From positions 4,422,001 through 4,486,000 of the forward strand of contig CM063258.1 of the NCBI GenBank assembly GCA_032158295.1: DNA of 64,000 nt, written 5' to 3'. The DNA comes from Pycnopodia helianthoides. Lineage: Eukaryota; Echinodermata; Asteroidea; Forcipulatida; Asteriidae. A program made the translations under genes and the position numbers. This document shows positions 1 through 10,888 of this stretch, one piece after another. The notes below the pieces were generated by a model. That model was not told the origin of the DNA and searched no databases. It saw nothing but the letters and a program-made list of their open reading frames with translations. Within the stretch, counting starts at the first letter, position 1. Each line of letters begins with the position of its first letter.

Positions 1-3000
1 TTCCTGATGGTCTTTTTATTTGTTGTGAAGCTGCTGCAGTTGGGTTGGCCTGAGGCTGGAAAACGGAGTAGATACAATTAGTAGGTGTAGATAAATTTAG
101 AAGGTGAGGGTGTAACCCTTTCTTTTCCTCAAAAAATTTCACAATGATGAGATTGTAAAAAATGAGAACTTGAACAAATTTTGAGATAAAAGAACAGACC
201 CTTGTCCTTGACTACCTACCATGTCTGCTTTCATGCCAGTAGCGTCTTTGTTATTTAGAGTTGGCTGTTGATATATAATTGAAGTCTGTGTCACGTCTTC
301 GTCGAGATCAAGGTGTTCAGCATCCCCAGAAACATTCACTGCCGTTGGGTGAATCGCTGGCCTGTGTGGAACATAAATGTAAATACTTTCTAATAAGTTG
401 TGTGCTATTCAAAATCACGTCAAAAGAAAACTGACTGGAGTTTCAACCGCTCTTTGTTAAAAAAACTATGATATGTACATGGGTACCAACTGCTTCTAGA
501 AAAATTTGATAACTAACTATTGTCAGGGCTTGAAATCTACACGGGACCACAGACATGAGGCCAGTGAGTTTTTAAGTCGGGCCAGCAAACTCTGGACCAG
601 ACAAGCCTTTTTTTTTTTAAAGGAACATTACAGAATTGGTAAGAAAAAAAACTTGTAAAAATACTTTTTGATCACAGATTTACATAAAACATACACGGTC
701 TAATAATGATGATAGTAGAAAACATCCCTTGAAATATTTCTGTCTGAAATGCCATATTTGATGAGAAATGAATAAACTAATTTTCCGATTGGAGTTTATC
801 GCTCAGTGAGCGTTTTAGTCATTTTTTGAATCTATATGAATTCATGCAAATGTGTAATTGGTTTTTCACTATTTTCTCGTGACCCAGATGGCCGATCGAT
901 CTCAAACTTCTACAGGTTTGTCAGTTTATGTATATGGTGGACTACATAAAGTGCTTACACTGCCAGCAACTGTTTTGTTAGCAAAAAACAATTCTGTAAT
1001 GTTCCTTTAATTGAATAATAATACCTCACTGTGCAATATCTTAAGTAAAGAAAGAAAATGCTCAAAAGTTGTCCTTGAATCTGGTAAATGTCTGTAAATC
1101 ATGTCGAGCATCAAGGTATCTTCACTCATAAGACAACTGAGATCAATCTTCTCTTAGTGCTTGTTCAAATAAAAACGCTTCACATGTTAAACTTTGTGGA
1201 AAGTTTCTTTGTCATTTTGTTTCTGGTATTGTTAAATAAATTCAGGTCCGATAACAATTTTGAGCTACAAGCCCTGCAGTCTTGTGGAATTTTACCCCCA
1301 GTTAGAGCCCTGAATTTTGAAATTCCAAACCCAACAGCCACCTCCATTTAATCTCACATTTTAAAAAACATCTCCCCTAAATAATGGTTGTACCCCTTAG
1401 AGCAAAAATTATAATAAAACAGGTATTAAAGGATGTAAAACAAAAATATTAAAAGAACATTAATCAGAATGAACCGAAGCAGGAATTAAAATTTAACTAA
1501 GTTTATAAAAAATGCATTATTCGACCAAGGTTTAATTAGTTTGTCCGTTTCGCCGCCAGCAGGGGCAGTTATGCTAAGCAGCCAACCGACACAATACATG
1601 AAAACCGCCGCGGCTATTCCATGAAGTGAAGTTGAACAAGACAACATTAATACCAGGCAGCCATTATTCATGACCTTCTGTCCGCACAAATACAGCAACA
1701 TTTCACAATTAACTTGCCTGGGAAATTAAGGTATTAATCTCCGGCACTTTATACGTAGCAAGGCAATCTGGACACAGAGAGATACAAAGGAAAGCAATTC
1801 TTTATCACGTCATTAATAACAGAATGTGAAAGGTCATGAGACAAAAGAAATTAAAATGCCCGGCTTATTCCTCAACAAAGATCGTACACAATTAATCAAA
1901 CAAATTCACAGTAAATTCTGCAGACACCCACTTGAGTTTTATGCTCTATTCTTAGCCTTTTGATAATTACTTTCCATCTCTGTTGTACTAACAATAAATT
2001 TAGGTATTTTTCTAAATTTAACATCAAACTTTAAACCAGTGCCTAATATCTTGATGACTGATCGTCAAGACAGTGACCAAAATAAAGGTCTCGCATACGG
2101 TGCTGTGTGTTTTTATTTAACACTGGGACATTGAGTCAAAAGATAGTGACAATTATCCAATATTTTTCCAATACAAACATCTTTGTGGGTGGATTTTTGT
2201 CATAAATACTAGCTAAATAAAACAGCGAACATAATTAGGCCCCCTACCACAAAAACTTTGAAAAGGCACTTTTGGCAAACATTTGTGGGACATTGCATCT
2301 GGCGGCAGTTACCTATAATGAGGTTAGTCTCAGAAGCTAGAAAGCAATACCTAATATCCTTGTAGTTTTTGGGAGTAGATGATACAATTGATTCATTTAA
2401 AACAAACACATGATGGCTTTAACGGAATGTATCTCTGTCATGAAACAACGGTCACCATATAGAGGATAGGTTGGGATTAACACAGAGACTTGGGTTGTTA
2501 TTACCTCATGTGATTTAGAGCGATTCTTATTGCCCCAAGTGGGACTAGAGGCCCATGCCTTTGAGGTGTGATTCCTAAGCATTTTCTTATGGTATAAAGT
2601 GTTTCAACATCACATTAAACGGTGCAGTCAACACATTATGTGTCAAGTGTCCGTTTATTTGATTTTATATTTTTCAAAATCCAGATAGGCAAATGCAGGA
2701 CTGTTGCTTCATTCTTGAATGGGCAAGGGCACCAAGGCTCTTACTTCTTTGTAAAAGGGCACCTCATGCGGAAATTCTAAATTTCTATTGGAACGTCTCA
2801 GGGGGCAGGCACCAAGGCATCGACCAGAGGCATGGAGGGAATGGCCTCTATTGCCTCAGTGAAACATCAGGCCTGACAATTTTATGCATTATGTAAAATT
2901 ACTACAAATTAGAATCGTCATCATCTGTTATTTTCAGTTACTGAATGAAGTACTTCAGTAATCAATTTACAAGGCCAATTAGTTCGAGATGTCAACTGGC

Positions 3001-5295
3001 TACATTTAATTTGCTACTAGGAAGAGCAAAAGATCATGCTGTCTACGGCTGGAACATTTCCATCAAAATTGTGTTGGATTTTCTTTAATTTGCCTATTAA
3101 TTTCTGAAAACAAAATTTGTGCCTAACCTAAACCTAAAATTATTATTAAACTTGAAAGAAATGCATAATTTGGGTTAATTTTGTTATAGTACGACTGTTT
3201 GCTACTGTACTGCCGTTCCTTGCTAGCCAAATAAGAAAAACAGATCGAGTTACAAATGTTTCCAGTATGCTGTTCGCAATATAGCATTTCCTGTTTATTT
3301 TCATTTCCTTACTTACTTTAACTAGAATTTCCAAATTGCAAAACAGTTCAAAGAACACCATTTGGCCTTCAGTGCTAGCTGATTTGCTTTTGTCCAAAAG
3401 TATTTGCAATAATCGTTACCCTCCATCCTCCCAACGGGCGCAAACCGTATGGTTGTGCATAATAATCACAGGTTATTCACAGACCTATGCGATTTCGACC
3501 ATTTTTTTTCAGACTAGTGTCTAGATTTGCAAAGTGTTTACCACTTTCAAAAATCAAAACACACTTCTAAGAACACAGATTTGATCTTCCATGAACCATA
3601 GTGCACCTAAACATGTGTTTTTGACCCCTGAGCTTGCAACATCTCAACCAATCAGCATAAGCCAATTCACTTGCAGACTCATTGCCATGTGTACATCGAG
3701 TGTATTTTATGGATTTGCACAATCGCAGGTTATCTAGGAGGAACAATTTTAAGATTGTGCACACATTCTGGAATGCCGATAAATCAAAATTCGAAAAATG
3801 AGCCAGGCAATCTGCAGATTGTGCAAATCCATTAAATACACTTCATCCACTGCACGCACACCGACGAGAGCTTAGCCTACACAGTGGTTTTATTTACTCT
3901 GATTTGTTGGGCAAATCTGGCCATTAGGCCCGGTTCATACTTCCTGCGAATGCGATTGCGAAGCAAATATTGACGCCACAAATTCGCAACAAGTAATTTG
4001 CAGCAGCTGAGCTGTGCTCAACTCTTGCAAATTGTTCGCAGCGAAAACAAAGCTGTGACGTCAAAATTCGCTTCGCAGGAAGTATGAACCGGGCTTCAGT
4101 CTGACAAAAATGAAATGGATGAAACTGCATAGGTTATGTAGGTCAGTGATTAACCTGTGATCTACGATTACAGCAACTAGTCCGAAACAGAGTCGTCTAC
4201 GACTATCTTACTAGTACGAAACAAAGTCGTTAATGTCACCATGTTGTGATCATCACACCACAGATCCATGACATTCATTTAGCAACTTTACATATATCAA
4301 GTTGGCAGAAGTTCGTACACATCCATAAAAAGCCCAAAACAGAAATTAGAATTTTCTTACATTACATGCAGTGTACATCACATTATGAAAAACTTGACGT
4401 TGTTTTTCGCCACTTTTTTGCACTGCATGACTCGTAACCCTCCGGTCTCCGACCGTCGGGAGGATGGAGGGTTACGATTATCGAAACTACGTTGTTCCTT
4501 GCCACTGAAAAAAGGCAAAACCACTATTTTATCTTGACGAAGATCAAGATCTAATCAACTTTTTTTATCCAATTCGTAATAAAAACTGAATCGGAAGTAA
4601 CGAGAACATTAGAGATACAGGTCCTTCAGAAAAATGCTGAAGTGCTTGTTTGTAAAATTGTAATGTTAGCCTACTCAGTTCCGAGTACTCGAGTGTAAGT
4701 TTAAGTTAGTCAACTAAATAAAATTAATACACATAAAAACAACATCATTTGGAATCGTTTATAATCCTTACCAGAGAAATCACGTATATAAATCATGTAT
4801 TTTTGACCAATGTGGTTACACGACTGTAACCCACATGCATGCATGAGCCGCATACAATAGAAAAACCCGCATTTCATTAGCATTGTGTGACACGTGCCCT
4901 TGCGTCAGATTTTAGCCGCGAATACCGGCGACTTTTCACAAAATTTCATCGTCTGTTTTATAGACATATTTTAGAATGTAGAGTCACAAAACAGCAACCA
5001 ATTTGTGCTATATTAAATATAGAATAGGATTAATTGTTTTTCCCCCAAAATTGCAAAGAGTAAAAAGATACATTTACCGCTCAAAAATGTACGAGGCGTG
5101 TACATAATCAGGCTTTTCGAGAAAATGACGCTCGTTATACAATGTTTATCATCACACGAAATGAACGAACATTTTGGGGTCTTATATTTTGGTCAGAAAT
5201 ACATTTTTGATGGAAATTAATGTTCTGTACCCTTACACGGTGTTCAGTACTGACTGCTGATAACCCTGCATCGCCGGATGGCTCTTGGTGTCCAT
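1..5295 (-). CDS. Unrecognised protein, N-terminal part (3 coding exons, runs off window)
   Basis: Three minus-strand exons join in phase: 5295-5237 (start codon, 59 nt), 361-220 (142 nt) and 55-1 (runs off the edge). The start reads MDTKSHPAMQGYQQSVLNT; the second exon continues VPAIHPTAVNVSGD and an acidic stretch LDLDEDV; the third opens PQANPTAAASQQIKRPSG. Splice sites are good: donors GTAAGG and GTAGGT, acceptors TTCCACACAG and TCCGTTTTCCAG. Phase 2 at the end of exon 1 matches the single leftover base opening exon 2, so no exon need be missing, though a skipped one cannot be excluded. The visible 84 or so residues are low in hydrophobics and rich in Q, T, S, D and P, as in a disordered N-terminus. 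I do not recognise a domain and assign no function. The first ATG has an upstream in-frame-independent ATG followed at once by a stop. Confidence 0.55.
533..1325 (+). repeat. Dispersed repeat I, interrupted by a TTAA MITE
   Basis: Starts GGGCTTGAAATC...GGCCAGTGAG and ends ...CTTGTGGAATTTTACCCC. Related uninterrupted copies lie at 15815-16145 and 36788-37140 and share the core GGCCAGTGATTTT, TCGGGCCAGTAAACTC and the ATCTTCTCT tract. This copy is split at a TTAA by the element at 617-1010. Confidence 0.7.
617..1010 (+). mobile_element. TTAA-bounded MITE, family A, copy 1
   Basis: Non-coding element of about 390 bp with inverted ends TTAAAGGAACATTACAG and CTGTAATGTTCCTTTAA, interior marks GCTCAGTGAGCG and ATCGATCTCAAAC. 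TTAA at both ends is the piggyBac-type target duplication. Interior carries no open frame for a transposase, so it is non-autonomous. Confidence 0.85.
2690..2880 (+). repeat. Dispersed repeat J fragment
   Basis: Shares the phrases GGGCACCAAGGC, GCCTCTATTGCCTCAG and CAGGCCTGACAAT with stretches at 11570-11690, 28793-28960, 31384-31490, 35652-36028 and 36290-36400. Non-coding, moderately diverged copies. Confidence 0.5.
3927..4097. mobile_element. Foldback MITE with GCCCGGTTCATACTTCC ends
   Basis: The left end GCCCGGTTCATACTTCCTGC is the reverse complement of the right end GCAGGAAGTATGAACCGGGC; the inversion extends inward through a GCGAA-rich stretch. About 170 bp, no coding capacity, single copy in this window. 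Confidence 0.65.
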
Positions 5296-5389
5296 TCCGT
5301 CAGCAGGATTTCAGGCTACACCATCGAGCTTTCTGGAGTTGCAGTAATGGCGGACCAGCACATACTACAGTTTCTTTATACGAAAATGC

Positions 5390-5910
5390 GCTAATTCTAT
5401 TGGCTGAGACATGTCACATGGTACATTCCTCACGGATTACAACAGAACTTGGTTGCGATTTTTGCACATTTTCTACCAAAATCTCCCGAAATATCATCCC
5501 AAAACTTAAACCATGTTAATAATGGACTATTAATTTACGATCTCATACATAACCCTTGGTGACATCTGAAGAGGGACGTCTGAAAAAGGCTTGAATATCC
5601 CCACTTTGACGGACAATTTTCAATGGCGTCACGTCAGCGTAAGACCGCGAAATTTTCATTGGTTAATAATGGTCAGGTGATCTCTTTCCTCGTAATGAAA
5701 CCGCGTTTTCCAGGTTATTCCTAAAGATATGCTTTTGTTTACTTGTGTATGAGTACTCTAATGTTTTGCTGAAACAATTATGGAACTAACCTTGACAGAT
5801 TCTGTCAAGAAATGGTAAAAGAAGAATTTTCAGACGGTCGACGTCCGTACTCCCACCCAAAGGCCTCACCCGCCTATCAGCGAGTGATTGCGCATGCGCA
5901 ACAACCTGAC
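5390..5910 (-). promoter_or_regulatory. Putative promoter of the minus-strand gene starting at 5295
   Basis: Upstream of the 5295 start lie two CCAAT boxes on the minus strand (ATTGG at 5399 and 5658), a CRE-like GTCACGTCAG near 5628, and a perfect palindrome TGCGCATGCGCA at 5889-5900 that matches the NRF1 consensus. The stretch is richer in CpG than the flanks. No TATA box is evident. Inference from motifs only. Confidence 0.4.
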
Positions 5911-7195
5911 TTTGTACCAACATCCATTATGTCAATAGTATCAATGTTTGCATTAATATTAAAAACAAACAAATTGTCCATATTCATGAATTACTGTGTC
6001 TTCAATAACTTTTTGATACAGCTCAGCTAATTTATTACCCCAAACCGTTTGTTAAATCAATTTGAAAGAGTAAAACCGTTTTTTATAACAGAGTACAAGG
6101 GAGTTTAAGTTTTCAAAATTTACAAGTTTCAATCTACCTCCATGTTTCAATCAATCATCAAGATATATAAAATATATATATTTTTTCCCCAGCATTCAAA
6201 TATTTCTCAACAAATAAATTTGTAACATTAAAAATCTGTTAAGACTGCCATCATCAAGATGTAGACTAAGATATTGAAACAATCTCTTCAAATTTTCTTC
6301 AAGAAGTTTGAAACTTTTTTTTGCAAAAAATATTGGACTGACATTTCGACCCTTGAAACTTTTTTTTGTAATTAGCCCTACTAATTTATTTATTTAAACT
6401 TTTTTTCAAGATATGTATATTTTTAAAGAAACACAATTTTTCTGTCAATAAAAGCAGCCTTTTCGACCGCCATTACCTATTCACCATTGTCACACCTTCA
6501 AGATGTCAGGGGTAAACAAAAATGTTCCAAGGCAACCACAAAGTAGTTTATCAACTTCCCACACCCATAAAGACGACTTAAATGAGCTTCTTAAAGCAAC
6601 ACAAATTTTAAATCTTAGCATTTTATTCAATACCAACTAAAACAAAACACAATAAAATAATTGTCCCATTTAAATCTACGTTTTATAATGATATTTCATG
6701 TGTATTGAAGCCGCCGATTTCACGACACTTTACGCAACTGTGTAAGTCCACTTGCGCAACATTTATTGCTTAAATTGTGCACCACTAGCAAAAAAAAGGA
6801 AACTTGCGCAAGTAAGACTTAAGCAAATGCGTAAAGTTTTGTGACATGGCTGCAGGTGTCCTAAACAGTGAATTGAAGGTAACAACAAAAGATCTCAAAC
6901 TTCTGGAAACTGAAGGTCCGAAGTAACAAACAGCCCTGTATATTTACTAACTATCCAAAAATTTATAGGCCGTGTCCAAATGAAATGACTCTGACTTTGA
7001 AAAGGGCCATTGGCTGCAACAGCGCCTTTTCAGCAATCCGGCCAGACAAGAGTCAAAGCCACCACTCAGCCATAGCCATATAGCCATAGCCGTGATAACC
7101 CATGTAGTGTTCAAACAAACATCATTTCTAAGTCCAGATCCCAATTTCATGGAAAATTTTGCAAACCTGGTTTGAGCTTTAGCAAATTTGTGTGC

Positions 7196-7660
7196 TTAAA
7201 GGTAGGGTCATAGATTGACAAGTAGGCCCTACTCCAAATAGTAATGACCATAAAAACTTACTTGGTAAGAAGCACTGCAGCTGTTGATAGGAAAAAAAAC
7301 TATTTTCAGAAATGATTCCCTTTGAAGTAATATGGTTTGAATAATTTGTCACCCCAACACATTTGAATCTGAGAAACGATTCATGCATGAATCGGAGAAA
7401 CAATTTTTGAGGGTTGGTGTCCGTTCGCAAATGCTGCGGCAAGAGATACGTTTGGTACCCGCTATCACCTTGTTTAAACGTGGATGGATTAGACGTTCTG
7501 CTTGTGAAAATACCGTGACAGCTTTTGCTGTTTTCTCAGCAAGTAGACACTGAATTCAGCTGAAACTTTCACATGTGACTTTTATTGTATCTTTCTTTAT
7601 AGTTTTGCCTACAAATCAGCATTTTGTTGAAAAAAAACCAATCTATGACCCTACTTTTAA
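7196..7660. mobile_element. TTAA-bounded MITE, family D (long variant)
   Basis: Ends TTAAAGGTAGGGTCATAG and CTATGACCCTACTTTTAA are inverted. A close relative is at 43468-43912. Shares the internal tract AAACTTACTTGGTAAGAAGCA with other family D copies. Confidence 0.75.
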
Positions 7661-8096
7661 GCACCTCTATTGAAGTTTGGCCTAAAACTCAGCTTACAGA
7701 AACAGCTAAATCAAGGCATACAAAACCGAAAATTAGGCGAGTGGGACACATATGGACAAAAACAGGTGGCACAGTTCTCCCTAATCTCTCAGCCAGAGAA
7801 AAGGTAAAGAAATCATCATAACGGAAATATTACTAACTAAATGTGACATCTTATGACACTTCTAGCTGAGCGGCAAAGCAATTTTTATTCTAAAATCTAT
7901 AAAATGACATGAAAATACTTTCATAATTTTTGATAATACTGTGTATAAACATGTATACATAAAAACTATGTGTTTTATTTTAATAGACAATTTATATAAT
8001 TTATACAGTGCCCCTGAGAGGTATTTGATACAGTGTTTTATTGAGATTATTTAATTTGGCAATTGTTTATTGACTTAAAGTGCATGATAGTCACCT

Positions 8097-8475
8097 TTAA
8101 AGGCACTGGACACGTTTGGTAATTGTCGAAGACCAGTATTCTCACTTGGTGTATCCCAACATATGCATAAAATAACAAACCTGTGAAAATTTGGGCTCAA
8201 TTGGTCTTCGAATTTGCAAGAGAATAATGAAAGAAAAAAACAACCCCTTGTTGCATTACTTTGTGTGCTTTCAGATGCATAATAAAAGGCTTCAGCTAGA
8301 AGTCTTTTATTATTTGAGTGAGAAATTATCTCTTTCTCAAAAACTACGTTACTTCAGAGGGAGCTGTTTCTCACAATGTTTTATACTATCAACAGCTCTC
8401 CATTGCTTGTTACCAAGTAAGTTTTTATGCTAACAATTATTTTGAGTAATTACCAAAAGTGTCCAGTGCCTTTAA
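8097..8475. mobile_element. TTAA-bounded MITE, family D
   Basis: Ends TTAAAGGCACTGGACACG and the inverse ...GTGTCCAGTGCCTTTAA. Interior shares AATTGTCGAAGACCAGTAT and TTTGGGCTCAATTGGTC with 16951-17320 and, in reverse, 33315-33662. The open frame through 8191-8433 is a by-product of the repeat. Confidence 0.8.
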
Positions 8476-8632
8476 ATGCCATGGTATCTCATCTATTAAA
8501 TCTAATTTTTTTAATAAGAACTCTTAAAGACCTCAGAGTGCATTTATAATTAATAAAAAGACAAAACTTAAACATACCACAATCACAAAACAATATACTT
8601 TTGTTGTGATGTCATTTTTTTTCAGATGGAGT

Positions 8633-8852
8633 TTAAAGGGGCACTGTCGTTGTGATCATAGTCTGCTTGTGGCTGGACATGGAAACATGAACTCTCAAGT
8701 TACTACATTCGCGCGCGTTGACCGTCACAAATAGAAGCTTCCTAGGGCGCCGTTGTTGTTATCGCGCACGGGTGTGCAGTATCGGGGTGAGAGTTCAGAT
8801 TTCAATGTCTGGCCACTGACTCGCTCTGATCTTGATAACAGTGCCCCCTTAA
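8633..8852. mobile_element. TTAA-bounded MITE, GC-rich variant
   Basis: About 220 bp with ends TTAAAGGGGCACTGTC and the inverse-like AACAGTGCCCCCTTAA. The interior is CpG-rich (TTCGCGCGCGTTGACC), unlike the other families. One copy seen. Confidence 0.65.
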
Positions 8853-9225
8853 CATTAGTAGATTTGTTTTGGTGGTCTATACATCACATGTAATCCAAAC
8901 AAGAAAAACATAATATATATATAGTTACATGTATGTTTTATATAACATAATATCATACTAATCGAGAACAGGAAGATAAATGCAAAATTAGAGATGTGTA
9001 CATAGTGCACTGTACAACTTGCAATAACGTGATTAAGGAAGTCAAATCCAACCAAAGCTGAACACTTGTGTTCCAAGAAAACTTTTTGATTTGGTCATGT
9101 CGGTATTGGCCGCTGCGGCTATGGCTGAAGGTTGTTGCTACGGGCGTCCTATGTTTTAACGCTTGTTCACGTATCAATCAAGCCTCAGCCAAAGCCATTA
9201 ATTAGAACACAGCCATGTTTATAAA

Positions 9226-9845
9226 AAAAAGCTATAGACATTTCTATTGCTGATAAACAAACTGGGCTGGTTGGCATGAAGGGAAAATGTTAGCAAAAAA
9301 TGTAGTCGTGTTTGACCAAATTCAAAATTTCTGCCATTTTTCAATCTAAAAAAATATTTCCCATGATTGGTTGCTTTGTTTCCAACAAATTCAACACTAT
9401 CTTTTAAAGGCCCTGTACACTATTGGTAAGATCGAAAAACACAATGTTCACAGATTCACACATAACTTACATGATATAAAGTAAGGAATGGTAAAAAGGG
9501 TTCCTTAAAATATTTCTGCCTAAAATGCTAGTAAAACAATAGTAATTATCGCGCGCGATAATTTGAAAAGACAGAAAACACATAAGATCTCTTTTCACTA
9601 TTTTCTTGTGACCTCGATGACCAATTGAGCTCAAACTTTCACAGGTTTTTTTGTTCATGCATATGTTTAATCACACAAAATGTGGACACTGATTTTGAGC
9701 TGTTACCAAAAGTGTACAATACCTTTAACATTTGCATAACTCCAAACTGTACTGTGGCCATCCATTTTTGCTTTGCATTTATGGCTTCCCATAGTTTTTG
9801 GTTGGCAAAGACTCGAGCTGTGACGTTGCAATAGAAAGGTCTATA
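9226..9845 (+). repeat. Dispersed repeat G, interrupted by a TTAA MITE
   Basis: Shared words include GGTTGGCATG, TTGCTTTGTTTCCAACAAATTC, TTTTGCTTTGCATTTATGGC and GACGTTGCAATAGAAAGGTC. Other copies: about 22098-22345, 51180-51400 and, reversed, 56419-56712. This copy is split by the element at 9414-9728. Confidence 0.7.
9414..9728. mobile_element. TTAA-bounded MITE, family D2, nested in repeat G
   Basis: Ends TTAAAGGCCCTGTACAC and ...GTGTACAATACCTTTAA. Nearly identical to 51404-51733 including the AATTATCGCGCGCGATAA core; a shortened relative is at 13225-13528. The repeat G copy at 51180-51400 retains an uninterrupted TTAA (51256-51259) at the equivalent site. Confidence 0.85.
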
Positions 9846-10888
9846 CTGTGAAAGGTTTACGGATGCAAGGATAGTTTTTGGCAGAAAATATTTGTCTCTC
9901 ATTCAAAACCCATGTAACCAAACAGAGGCTGGAAGGGAATAAAATAGTCTGGCCCCTTTTGTTGTTATTGAAGATGGGTATTCATGACTGCTATCAGAAC
10001 CTGGGAATGAGACAAAGATGGCGACGGCATGGTAAAGGTCTCTTGAATACATTTCATTTGTTCACTCAAACCGGAAAATGGAGTTTGATTTATTAACGCA
10101 TCTCTTGACCGTTAGATTAACAAAACAAAAGAAACAATAGCTTACAAAGTACTACATTCTACACTGCATTTCCATAATAATAAACAAAATGCTGTAAATA
10201 TAAGCTTTTAGGATAGACACCAATAGGACTGCACCAATAGGACTGGACTGTTTTTTGTATTTTTAGTGCATAATGACAGTGATGAGGCACCATATGTGCA
10301 TACGTAGCCATCAGACAGTTAGTGTCGTAGTAAGAGTGTCTTTAAAAATGACACCTCTTTTCTTTGGTAATTGCAACAGGGTCAATCTTTCTCATTCATA
10401 CTCAAATGTGGGAAACAGAAGCAATGACGGAAGATATCACCTTGTTGCATTTGTGCGCAAAAATGTTCACGAATCCATTCTGCTGCTCAAAAGGTTTCGA
10501 CCTCGCTGCACTGGCTGTGCGTTGATGTGACAAAATATTGTACTGTCAAGTCTCTGTAATGGTGTGTATGCCTGCTTAGTCAGTGTAACAGCACGGACAA
10601 GTTTGGTCGTCGTAGTGGCAAGGGTAGTCGTTAATTGTAGTACAGTACTTAGCAATGACATTAGTAGTCACAGGGCCATGTCATATGAAGCAATTAACAG
10701 GCAACCGGGCATTCTCCAACTCTAAGAAGAAAGATGGTTCACACAATTTTCTTTGGGATCCAATTTTAGTGTCTCTTGTATCACCACAGTAATCCTATAG
10801 CATGCAGTGCAGTTGATTGCCTCCACGTTGCCTGTAAAAGTTGTCCAGCTTGACAAAGCCCATGGTAGTATCCCAAGGAGGTTCTCTG

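Larger units (their letters stand above)
362..5236. other. Intron 1 of the unrecognised minus-strand gene
   Basis: About 4.9 kb without a supported exon. It holds a composite repeat with a nested TTAA MITE (533-1325), a small repeat shared with other loci (2690-2880), and a foldback MITE (3927-4097). The remainder is AT-rich with only short chance open frames. Confidence 0.5.
5911..10888. other. Intergenic spacer between the unrecognised gene and TBC1D13
   Basis: No supported exon. Contains TTAA elements at 7196-7660, 8097-8475, 8633-8852 and 9414-9728, repeat G at 9226-9845, and a diverged foldback at 6960-7110 (repeated CATAGCC words). A TTTATT (minus-strand AATAAA) at about 10087 is a possible poly(A) signal for TBC1D13. 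Confidence 0.5.

Noticed and set aside
1486..1701. Hydrophobic minus-strand open frame (membrane-like)
   Set aside because: It has no flanking splice sites in phase with the neighbouring exons and no recognisable family.
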